Shown piece after piece: positions 8,394 to 14,776 of a stretch of DNA of 43,838 bases (position 1 is the stretch's first letter; every line of letters starts with the position of its first letter). The stretch spans positions 1-43,838 of the forward strand of contig CAJUEU010000015.1 in the NCBI GenBank assembly GCA_910585735.1. The letters are read 5' to 3'. The notes under the pieces were generated by a model that saw only the letters and a list, made by a program, of their open reading frames with translations, was not told the DNA's origin and did not search any database. Position numbers and translations under genes: made by a program. The stretch is from an uncultured Oscillospiraceae bacterium (GTDB taxonomy: Bacteria; Bacillota; Clostridia; Oscillospirales; Oscillospiraceae).

Positions 8394-8807
8394 TTAATTG
8401 AGTTGGTCCTCTACCGGGGGATGGGGCAGGTAACAGTCCTCCGCCCGAAAGGCGGGGGCTACCACACAGGAGACCAAGGCAAACTCTCCTTGCGCCACCC
8501 GGGTGGTTTGCCAGACCTGGGCAGGAACGATCCCCACAGGATGGTCCGGCCCAATGAGCTGCTTGTTCTCCGCCTGGGGCCAGTCCCCGGTGCCTCCCAA
8601 GGTCATTTCCAGAGTTCCTCCGGCATGCCAGGTCCAGACCTCGTTGCTTTTCAGCTGATGCCAACGGGAGATCTCCTTTCCCTGGAGCAGATAGTAGATC
8701 ACGCTGACAGTGGCGTCATCCCCGGAGCGCCAGTTTAGGGAGAACCAGCCCCCTTCGTCTACCAAAGGGGCCATCCCCAGCTTTTGGATGTATTCTTTCG
8801 CAGTCAT
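8394..8807 (-). CDS. Small cupin of the cupin_5 (DUF985, YML079w-like) family
   Basis: Single-domain cupin of 137 residues. The pattern SVIYYLLQGKEISRWHQLKSNEVW...HAGGTLEM...VPAQVWQTT...FALVSCVVAPAF follows the cupin_5 family closely, with metal- or ligand-binding histidines and glutamate in the WHQL-NEVW-H region. The family has no established reaction; RmlC-like epimerase or isomerase activity has been suggested from fold. It starts 3 bases after the aldolase stop and ends 20 bases before the KduD-like gene, so the three are one operon. In that setting it could isomerise or epimerise a sugar-acid intermediate, as the unrelated cupin KduI does next to KduD. This is inference. Confidence 0.82.
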   Translation of the reverse strand: MTAKEYIQKLGMAPLVDEGGWFSLNWRSGDDATVSVIYYLLQGKEISRWHQLKSNEVWTWHAGGTLEMTLGGTGDWPQAENKQLIGPDHPVGIVPAQVWQTTRVAQGEFALVSCVVAPAFRAEDCYLPHPPVEDQLN

Positions 8808-8810
8808 GGA

Positions 8811-9467
8811 TCAGCCCTCCCGCTTTTGGGCCAGCTTCTGGTAGAAGCCGGTCATGGATTTCAGGGTGTCGGCTTGATCCTGGGTCATTTCCACCCCGCC
8901 TCCCAATTGGGAAACATAGTAATAGACCTTGGCGGTTTGTTCCACGGTCTCTATACGGTCAAAGGCGGAGAGAAGGGAGGGGCCCCAGGTCAGCGCGCCG
9001 TGGTTGGCCAACAGCACCGCCGAGTGGTCCTGAACAAAGGGCTTCACCGAATTGGGGACCTCTTCGGTGGAGAGCATAGCGAACTCGGTGACTGGGACCT
9101 CGCCCAGACCTACCACCATTTCAGCCAAATACCGCTCATTCAGGGGCCGGCGGCAGATGGCAAAGGCGGTGGAGAGGGGAGGGTGAGCATGGACCACAGC
9201 CATTACATCGGGCCGCTCCCGGTAGACCATCCAGTGCATTTTGCTTTCCGAGGAGGGGTGCCGGTCTCCCGAAAGAATGTTGCCGTCCAAATCGGTTTCC
9301 ACCAGCATGTCAGGGGTCATCCGGCCCTTACCTACCCCTGAGGGGGTGACAAGGATAGTCCCCCGTTCGGTCCGGGCGGACACATTTCCGTCGTTGGATA
9401 CTACATAGCCCCGCTCGTAGAGCAGGTGGCAGATCTGGCAGATTTCCTGCCGCAGTTTTTCATCCAT
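8811..9467 (-). CDS. Class II aldolase/adducin family protein (fuculose-phosphate aldolase-like)
   Basis: Zinc-dependent class II aldolase of 218 residues, the usual size for FucA, AraD and related enzymes. NDGNVSAR and TPSGVGKG form the phosphate-binding part. The zinc ligands are His93 and His95 in VVHAHPP and His156 in NHGALTWG, and Glu74 in HPSSES is the catalytic position. It probably cleaves a ketose phosphate to dihydroxyacetone phosphate plus an aldehyde, but epimerase or decarboxylase members share these residues. The start has AAGGAGG six bases before ATG. First gene of an operon with the cupin and KduD-like genes; no sugar kinase is adjacent, which leaves the natural substrate open. 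Confidence 0.9.
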   Translation of the reverse strand: MDEKLRQEICQICHLLYERGYVVSNDGNVSARTERGTILVTPSGVGKGRMTPDMLVETDLDGNILSGDRHPSSESKMHWMVYRERPDVMAVVHAHPPLSTAFAICRRPLNERYLAEMVVGLGEVPVTEFAMLSTEEVPNSVKPFVQDHSAVLLANHGALTWGPSLLSAFDRIETVEQTAKVYYYVSQLGGGVEMTQDQADTLKSMTGFYQKLAQKREG

Positions 9468-9488
9468 GGTTTTCCTCCTTAAAACGGG

Positions 9489-9517
9489 ATTTGATAAATG
9501 TTCAGGGAACTTGTCAA
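9489..9517 (-). promoter_or_regulatory. Possible promoter of the aldolase cassette
   Basis: TTGACA (9517-9512) with TCAAAT 17 bases on; TATCAA at 15 bases is an alternative -10. The spacer holds GTTC-CCT-GAAC (9510-9500), a short inverted repeat that could be an operator. Confidence 0.4.
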
Positions 9518-9580
9518 AATCAGTCTATCATGGAGAGGTGGGAAAAGCAAGGGAGGGGCAAAAAAATCTGTCCCATGTCT

Positions 9581-9608
9581 TTGCATTTTGGAAAGGTTGT
9601 GCTATGAT
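9581..9608 (+). promoter_or_regulatory. Predicted sigma-A promoter for the uracil-DNA glycosylase gene
   Basis: TTGCAT, a 16-base spacer and TATGAT lie 30 bases before the start codon, divergent from the aldolase cassette. Confidence 0.6.
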
Positions 9609-9638
9609 AAGAAAAACAGCGGAAAGGGGAAGAAAACC

Positions 9639-10208
9639 ATGAATGAATGGGAAGCCTTAAAAGTAGAATGTCTGTCCTGCGGACGGTGTGGTCTGTCTGA
9701 GACCCGGCACAATGTAGTGTTCGGGGAAGGGCCCACTGACGCGGAGGTCATGTGTATCGGGGAAGGCCCCGGAGAACAGGAGGACCTGACCGGCCGTCCC
9801 TTTGTGGGACGGGGAGGTAAACTACTGGACGATATGCTGGAGATCATCGACCTGAGTCGTGAGAAAAACGTGTACATTGCTAACATGGTAAAGTGTCGTC
9901 CTCCGCAAAACCGGGACCCTATGAACATTGAACAGCAGGCCTGTTCTCCCTGGCTGGAGCGTCAGATACAGCTTTTGAAGCCCAAGCTCATTATTTGTTT
10001 GGGACGGATCGCCGCTATGACCTATATTCGGGAGGATTTCAAAATCAGCCGTGAGCATGGCCAGTGGTATGAGAAGGATGGGATCCTGCGTACCGCTCTT
10101 TTTCATCCGGCCGCTATTCTGCGGGACCCCCGGCGCCGCCCTGAGACCTTCGCGGACCTGAAGGAGATCCAGAAGAAGATCCGTGAGGTTTGCGACCACA
10201 CCTATTAA
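9639..10208 (+). CDS. Uracil-DNA glycosylase, family 4 (iron-sulfur type)
   Basis: Removes uracil from DNA to begin base excision repair. The 189-residue protein has the [4Fe-4S] cysteines of family 4: Cys14-X2-Cys17 near the N-terminus and a later Cys-X15-Cys (VKCRPP... to QACSPW). It also has the catalytic motif GEGPGEQEDLTGRPFVG, KLIICLGRIA, and the DNA-binding HPAAILRDP motif. The ATG at 9639 follows GGAAAGGGGA; an upstream in-frame start at 9498 would add an unrelated leader that overlaps the promoter. The Lrp regulator gene begins 13 bases after its stop, so repair gene, regulator and aminotransferase may be one transcript, although a functional link is not obvious. Confidence 0.93.
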   Translation: MNEWEALKVECLSCGRCGLSETRHNVVFGEGPTDAEVMCIGEGPGEQEDLTGRPFVGRGGKLLDDMLEIIDLSREKNVYIANMVKCRPPQNRDPMNIEQQACSPWLERQIQLLKPKLIICLGRIAAMTYIREDFKISREHGQWYEKDGILRTALFHPAAILRDPRRRPETFADLKEIQKKIREVCDHTY

Positions 10209-10221
10209 GGAGGAAGGGACC

Positions 10222-10701
10222 ATGACAAAGCTGCTGCAGTTGTTGGAGCGGGATTGTACCCTGACCCACGAGGAGCTTGCCGCCATGACCGGCATGACGG
10301 CGGAGGCGGTGGGGGAGGCTGTCCGGCAATATGAGAAGGACCGGGTCCTTTTGGGCTACCGGGCGGTGGTGGACTGGGACCAGACTGACCGGGAGGCGGT
10401 GACCGCCCTCATTGAGGTCAAGGTGACCCCACAGCGGGGGGAGGGCTTTGACCGCATTGCCCAGCGGATCTATCAGTATGATGAGGTGGAGAGCGTCTAT
10501 CTTATGTCCGGGGCCTTTGACTTAACGGTCATTATTTCCGGCCGGACCTTGAAAGAGGTGGCCCATTTTGTGGGAGAGAAGCTTGCCACCATTGAAGACG
10601 TGACCGGCACGGCAACCCATTTCATACTCCATAAATATAAAGAAAATCATCTGATTTTTGAGAAGCAGGAGGAGCAGCAGGAAAGGTTTGTGTTTGAGTG
10701 A
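10222..10701 (+). CDS. Lrp/AsnC family transcriptional regulator
   Basis: DNA-binding regulator of 159 residues, typical length. Residues 1-55 form the winged helix-turn-helix (LLQLLERDCTLTHEELAAMTGMTAEAVGEAVRQYEKDRVLLGY) and residues 65-145 the ligand-binding RAM domain (ALIEVKVTPQRGEGFDRIAQRI, then VYLMSGAFDLTVIISG). The start is fixed by AAGGAGG eight bases upstream. Its stop overlaps the start of the aminotransferase gene (TGATG). This regulator-plus-aminotransferase pairing is the same as AlaR-AlaT (YugG-YugH) of Bacillus subtilis, so it probably senses an amino acid and controls its partner. Confidence 0.92.
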   Translation: MTKLLQLLERDCTLTHEELAAMTGMTAEAVGEAVRQYEKDRVLLGYRAVVDWDQTDREAVTALIEVKVTPQRGEGFDRIAQRIYQYDEVESVYLMSGAFDLTVIISGRTLKEVAHFVGEKLATIEDVTGTATHFILHKYKENHLIFEKQEEQQERFVFE

Positions 10702-11876
10702 TGATGGACTACGATAAAATCTTGTGTGGGAGGATCAAAAATGTTCCGCCCTCAGGTATCCGAAAATATTTTGACTTGCTCAGCGGTATGGAGGGGGGCA
10801 TCTCTCTTGGTATTGGAGAGCCGGATTTTGTGACCCCCTGGCACATTCGGGACGCGGGTATTTACTCCCTGGAGAAGGGGTTCACCAAGTATACCCCTAA
10901 TGCCGGCCTCTCTGACCTTCGGAGCGCCATCTCCCAGTATCTGAAGCGGCGGTTTGACCTGGAGTATACGGCGGTGGGGCAGATCATCGTTACGGTGGGA
11001 GGCAGCGAGGGGCTGGATCTGGCTTTTCGCTGTATGCTTGAGCCGGGGGATGAGGTCATCATTCCAACGCCGTCTTTCGTCTGCTATGGCCCCTTGGTCT
11101 CCATGGCCCACGGGGTGCCGGTCTACGTAGAGACCAAGGCGGAAGATGAATTTCGCCTGACGCCTGAGACGCTGCGGTCCGCCATTACCCCCAGGACAAA
11201 GGCGGTGGTACTGCCTTTTCCCTGCAACCCCACGGGTGGGGTTATGGAGCGCGCTGATTTAGAGGCTTTGGCCGAAGTGCTGCGGGGCACTGACATTATG
11301 GTGGTCTCGGACGAAATATACGCCGAGCTGACTTATGGACACCGTCATGTGTCCATGGCCAACCTGCCGGAGATGTATGAGCGGACCATTGTGGTCAACG
11401 GCTTTTCCAAGGCTTATTCCATGACTGGCTGGCGGTTGGGCTATCTTTGCGGCCCCAAGGAGCTCATCGCCGCTATGACCAAGCTTCACCAATATGGGAT
11501 CATGTCGGCCCCTACCACCAGCCAGTACGCCGCCATTGAGGCCATGGCAAACGGGGATGGGGATATTGAGGGCATGAAGGAAGAGTATGATGGCCGACGG
11601 AGGTTTTTGGTGGACGGGTTCCGAAAGCTGGGACTCAGCTGCTTTGAGCCCCGGGGGGCGTTTTATACCTTTCCTTGTATTCGCTCAACCGGCCTTACCT
11701 CGGAGGAGTTCTGTGACCGATTCCTGACGCAGGAGCATGTGGCGGTGATCCCGGGTTCGGCATTTGGCCCGGGAGGGGAAGGCTTTGTGCGAGCTTGTTA
11801 TGCCGCTTCTATGAAGGATCTGGCTGAGGCTTTGTGCCGGCTGGAACGATTTTTGAAGAGCCTGGAGAGTTGCTGA
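10701..11876 (+). CDS. PLP-dependent aminotransferase, class I/II (AlaT/YugH-like)
   Basis: Fold-type I aminotransferase of 391 residues. The PLP-binding lysine is Lys237 in VNGFSKAYSMTGWRLGY. Asn in FPCNPTGG, Asp-Tyr-equivalent in VSDEIYAELTY, and the C-terminal substrate-carboxylate arginine near EGFVRACYAAS are also visible. Closest in pattern to the aspartate/alanine/aromatic aminotransferases encoded next to Lrp regulators (B. subtilis AlaT). ATG at 10701 overlaps the regulator stop codon as TGATG; GTG at 10698 and ATG at 10704 are alternatives. Exact amino acid cannot be told from sequence. Confidence 0.9.
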   Translation: MMDYDKILCGRIKNVPPSGIRKYFDLLSGMEGGISLGIGEPDFVTPWHIRDAGIYSLEKGFTKYTPNAGLSDLRSAISQYLKRRFDLEYTAVGQIIVTVGGSEGLDLAFRCMLEPGDEVIIPTPSFVCYGPLVSMAHGVPVYVETKAEDEFRLTPETLRSAITPRTKAVVLPFPCNPTGGVMERADLEALAEVLRGTDIMVVSDEIYAELTYGHRHVSMANLPEMYERTIVVNGFSKAYSMTGWRLGYLCGPKELIAAMTKLHQYGIMSAPTTSQYAAIEAMANGDGDIEGMKEEYDGRRRFLVDGFRKLGLSCFEPRGAFYTFPCIRSTGLTSEEFCDRFLTQEHVAVIPGSAFGPGGEGFVRACYAASMKDLAEALCRLERFLKSLESC

Positions 11877-11914
11877 ACCATCAAGAGAAGATCAGTCCGA
11901 AAGGAGAGACTGCT

Positions 11915-12787
11915 ATGGCTTCTGTTACGGTAGAGGCTCCGGCCAAACTGAATTTGACCCTGGATGTGCTGGGCAAACGGGAAGACGGCTATCATGAGAT
12001 GAAGATGGTAATGCAGTCAGTCTCTTTGGCGGATACGCTTACCCTGGAGCAAACTCCGGGGGAGGGGATCGCTTTGTTTTCCAATCTGAGCTTCCTGCCC
12101 ACCGACGGGCGCAATCTGGCGGTGGTGGCGGCCAGAGAGTTTGAAAAGGCCGCTGGATGCAAGATGGGACACTTGGAGATCCGTATTCAAAAGCGGATCC
12201 CGGTGTGCGCTGGTACAGCGGGGGGAAGCTCAGATGCCGCCGCCGTTCTGCGTGGGCTGAACGAGCTCATCGGGCGGAGGTTCAGCTTGGTCCAGTTGGC
12301 CGGGATAGGGAGAGGGGTAGGCTCGGATGTGCCTTACTGTGTGCTGGGGGGAACCGCTTTGGCCGAAGGCCGGGGGGAGCTTATCACTCCGTTGCCCCAA
12401 CTCCCGGCGTGTTGGGTGGTCATGGCGAAGCCGGGATTCTCCATTTCTACCCCGGAGCTTTTTGCCCAGTTTGATGGTAAGAAGACCCGCTGCCGGCCCA
12501 ATACCGAGGGGGTGTTGACCGCCCTGGAGGGGGGAGACCTGGGAGGGGTTGCCAGAAGGATGTTCAATGTATTTGAAGAGGTTTTGCCCTTCCGAAAACG
12601 GGAGCGGGTGGAAGAGCTGAAGTGTCTTTTGCTGGACCACGGAGCCCTGGGAGCCTGTATGACAGGGACCGGGCCCACGGTGTTTGGTCTCTTTTCGGAA
12701 GAAGCCGCCGCATGGGAAGCATACCAGGAGCTGAAAAATCATTGCCGGGATACCTTCCTGACGCAAGCGCTTGGAAGTCAGAATTAA
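11915..12787 (+). CDS. ispE: 4-diphosphocytidyl-2-C-methyl-D-erythritol kinase IspE
   Basis: GHMP kinase of 290 residues that phosphorylates CDP-methylerythritol in the non-mevalonate isoprenoid pathway. Visible signatures are the substrate loop APAKLNLTLDVLGKREDGYHEM, the ATP-binding loop PVCAGTAGGSSDAAAVLRGLN with VGSDVPYCVLGGTALAEGRGE, and C-terminal GACMTGTGPTVFGLF. The start is placed by AAAGGAGA eight bases upstream; an earlier in-frame ATG at 11834 lies inside the aminotransferase. Length and motifs are complete. It ends 15 bases before a strong terminator, so spoIIR is separately transcribed. Confidence 0.96.
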   Translation: MASVTVEAPAKLNLTLDVLGKREDGYHEMKMVMQSVSLADTLTLEQTPGEGIALFSNLSFLPTDGRNLAVVAAREFEKAAGCKMGHLEIRIQKRIPVCAGTAGGSSDAAAVLRGLNELIGRRFSLVQLAGIGRGVGSDVPYCVLGGTALAEGRGELITPLPQLPACWVVMAKPGFSISTPELFAQFDGKKTRCRPNTEGVLTALEGGDLGGVARRMFNVFEEVLPFRKRERVEELKCLLLDHGALGACMTGTGPTVFGLFSEEAAAWEAYQELKNHCRDTFLTQALGSQN

Positions 12788-12801
12788 AAAAATGATTATA
12801 G

Positions 12802-12834
12802 AAATGAGTGGGTGATGAACCCGCTCATTTTTGT
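12802..12834 (+). terminator. Terminator after ispE
   Basis: A 12-bp stem (AAATGAGTGGGT with ACCCGCTCATTT, one G-U pair) with a 5-base loop, followed by TTTGTATG. Confidence 0.8.
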
Positions 12835-12855
12835 ATGTATGAAGGAACAAAAAAC

Positions 12856-12901
12856 TGTCAAGACTGTTGGTAACTCAACATTACATAGGAGGGTCTTGAC
12901 A
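12856..12901 (+). promoter_or_regulatory. Leader hairpin that may block spoIIR translation
   Basis: TGTCAAGAC (12856-12864) pairs perfectly with GTCTTGACA (12893-12901), which ends on the A of the spoIIR start codon. Inside it TGTTG and CAACA form a second 5-bp stem, and the AGGAGG ribosome binding site (12887-12892) lies between the two stems. The fold would restrict ribosome access. An operator role in DNA form is an alternative. Confidence 0.5.
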
Positions 12902-13509
12902 TGAGACAGGAAAAAAGCAAGTTATACCGTTGGGAGCTGGCGCTTCTTTTGGGCGTTGGCGTGGCGCTGCTGATGGGGACGTGGACAGCGGGACAACAAA
13001 GGGCCCTGGCCGGGCAACTGGTGCGGCTTCACGTAGTGGGGGCCTCCGATTCGGAAGAGGATCAGGCGGTCAAGCTCCGGGTCCGGGATGCGGTTCTGGC
13101 AGAGGCACAGCCTTGGCTGGAGGGGGTATGTAGCAGGGAGGAGGCAGAGGCCGTGCTCGGGCAGCATTTGACGGAACTGGCCCAGGCAGGGGCAGAGGTC
13201 TCTTCGGGAGCCAAGGTCACGGCTGCCATAGAAAATGACGTTTGGTTTCCAACAAAGGAATATACGGACTTTTCCCTGCCCGCGGGGCGGTATACTGCCT
13301 TGCGGATCTTCATTGGTGAAGGGGAGGGTCGCAACTGGTGGTGTGTGGTGTTTCCGCCTCTCTGCCTGGGCTCAGTGAGCGAAGTGACCCAGGAAGTTGG
13401 AGGTTTTTCCTCGGAGCAGATCGAGCTGATCACTGGGGAGAGCGAGGGATATGTGGTGAAATTTCGGCTCATGGAGCTATGGGGTCAACTGACGGAAATG
13501 TTTCGATAA
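12901..13509 (+). CDS. spoIIR: Stage II sporulation protein R (SpoIIR)
   Basis: Forespore-made signalling protein, exported across the septal membrane, that triggers SpoIIGA to process pro-sigma-E in the mother cell. The 202-residue product has a basic N-terminus, one hydrophobic export segment (about residues 12-28), and the family hallmark LVRLHVVGASDSEEDQAVKLRVRDAVL, followed by VWFPTKEYTDFSLPAGRYTALRIFIGEGEGRNWWCVVFPPLC. Start codon follows AGGAGGGTCTTGAC. In Bacillus it is transcribed by sigma-F; I could not pick out a convincing sigma-F promoter here. It is monocistronic, bracketed by two terminators. The gene shows the organism forms, or recently formed, endospores. Confidence 0.95.
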   Translation: MRQEKSKLYRWELALLLGVGVALLMGTWTAGQQRALAGQLVRLHVVGASDSEEDQAVKLRVRDAVLAEAQPWLEGVCSREEAEAVLGQHLTELAQAGAEVSSGAKVTAAIENDVWFPTKEYTDFSLPAGRYTALRIFIGEGEGRNWWCVVFPPLCLGSVSEVTQEVGGFSSEQIELITGESEGYVVKFRLMELWGQLTEMFR

Positions 13510-13519
13510 GTATGGAAAG

Positions 13520-13560
13520 AAAAAGTACCGCCTGCAAGTGTTTGCAGGTGGTACTTTTTC
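13520..13560 (+). terminator. Terminator after spoIIR
   Basis: An 18-bp stem from AAAAAGTACCGCCTGCAA and its near-perfect complement closes a GTGT loop and ends in a T-run; one G-U pair. Confidence 0.9.
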
Positions 13561-13655
13561 GCATGTTCCAGCGAAAGAAACTAACGGAAAATCACAAAAA
13601 GGAGGGCGGGGAGCTTACAGATCCACGGAAATTCTGAAAGAAACAGAATTCTGGA

Positions 13656-13684
13656 TTGCAAAATGAGGGGGGGTATGGTATACT
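13656..13684 (+). promoter_or_regulatory. Predicted sigma-A promoter of the holA operon
   Basis: TTGCAA, a 17-base spacer and TATACT precede holA by about 30 bases. An inverted repeat AATTCTG/CAGAATT (13630-13650) lies just upstream of the -35 box. Confidence 0.75.
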
Positions 13685-13713
13685 GATCCTGTTGTATAAA
13701 AGGGGGATATACC

Positions 13714-14751
13714 ATGGCAGTGACAAAGAAAGCGGACGATTCCGCCTATCGGCAGTTTCGAAGGGAATTAGAGACTGGAAACCTTGGAAATCTCTATATT
13801 TTTCATGGGGAGGAGACCTATCTTCGGGACCACTACCTGGGGGAGTTGAAAAAGCGGCTGCTCACCGGCGGTCTGGATGATTTCAATTATCATGCGCTTC
13901 AAGGAAAGGACTTGAGCCTTCGGCGTTTGCAGGAAACTGTGGACGCTATGCCCATGATGAGTGAGCACACCTTTGTGGTGGTTACGGATTACGATATGGA
14001 TAGGGGCGGCAAGGAGGAGCTTTTGGAGTTCCTGTCCGACCTGCCCGAGTATGTGTGCCTTGTCTTTGTGTACGATGTGCTGGAATATAAGATAGACCAG
14101 CGTTCCAAGCTCGCCAAGCTTCTGAAAGAGAAAGGGCTGGTGGTAGATTTCCTTCGGCAGGATCAGAACGACCTGACCGGGTGGATCGCCCGCCGTTTTC
14201 GTGCCCTGGGCCATGAGATCGGGACCGAGGAAGCAAAGTATATGATTTTCCTCTGTGGGGACCTGATGACCGGGCTCATCTCGGAGATCGAAAAAGTGGG
14301 AGCCTACGCCAAAGAAAAGCGGGTTACCCGGCAGGACATTGATGCGGTAGCCACGCCCCAGCTGGACGCAGTGATCTTTCGTCTTACCGATGCGGTAGCC
14401 GAGGGAAATTACGACAAGGCATTTTCTGTGCTGGGAGACCTTCTTCACCTGCAAGAGCCTCCCATTCGGATCCTCTCTGTGCTGGGAAAGCAGGTCCGTC
14501 AGCTTTACGCCGCCTGCTTGGCAAAGAAAAATGGGAAGGGAACAACCTGGTTGATGGAGCTTTTGGGGATGCGTTACAGCTTCCCGGCGGAAAAGCTGAT
14601 GCGTTCGGCCAGAAGCTTTTCTATTTCCTGGTGCCGAAGGGCGCTAATTCATTGCGAGAAAGCCGATTTGCTGCTGAAATCCACGGTGGCGGACGGACGG
14701 GAGGTTCTGACCGATCTACTGCTGGACATGGCGGTGGGAGAAGAGGTCTAA
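13714..14751 (+). CDS. holA: DNA polymerase III delta subunit HolA
   Basis: Clamp-loader subunit that opens the beta sliding clamp. The 345-residue protein shows the AAA+-like fold of the family without a functional Walker A: LYIFHGEETYLRDHYLGELKKRLL at the N-terminus, then VVTDYDMDRGGKEELLEFLSDLP and VYDVLEYKIDQRSKLAKLLKEKG. The collar domain ends with PIRILSVLGKQVRQLYAACLAKKNGKG and ALIHCEKADLLLKSTVADGREVLTDLL. ATG follows AAAGGGGGA. It heads a tight run holA, DUF4914, rnmV, P-loop kinase with gaps of 25 bases or less. Length normal. Confidence 0.94.
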   Translation: MAVTKKADDSAYRQFRRELETGNLGNLYIFHGEETYLRDHYLGELKKRLLTGGLDDFNYHALQGKDLSLRRLQETVDAMPMMSEHTFVVVTDYDMDRGGKEELLEFLSDLPEYVCLVFVYDVLEYKIDQRSKLAKLLKEKGLVVDFLRQDQNDLTGWIARRFRALGHEIGTEEAKYMIFLCGDLMTGLISEIEKVGAYAKEKRVTRQDIDAVATPQLDAVIFRLTDAVAEGNYDKAFSVLGDLLHLQEPPIRILSVLGKQVRQLYAACLAKKNGKGTTWLMELLGMRYSFPAEKLMRSARSFSISWCRRALIHCEKADLLLKSTVADGREVLTDLLLDMAVGEEV

Positions 14752-14776
14752 CATCTTAAAAAGTGAGGTTTTTGCC

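Noticed and set aside
12835..12900. Possible sigma-F promoter for spoIIR
   Set aside because: GTATG and GG-like pieces exist but not with correct spacing or sequence.
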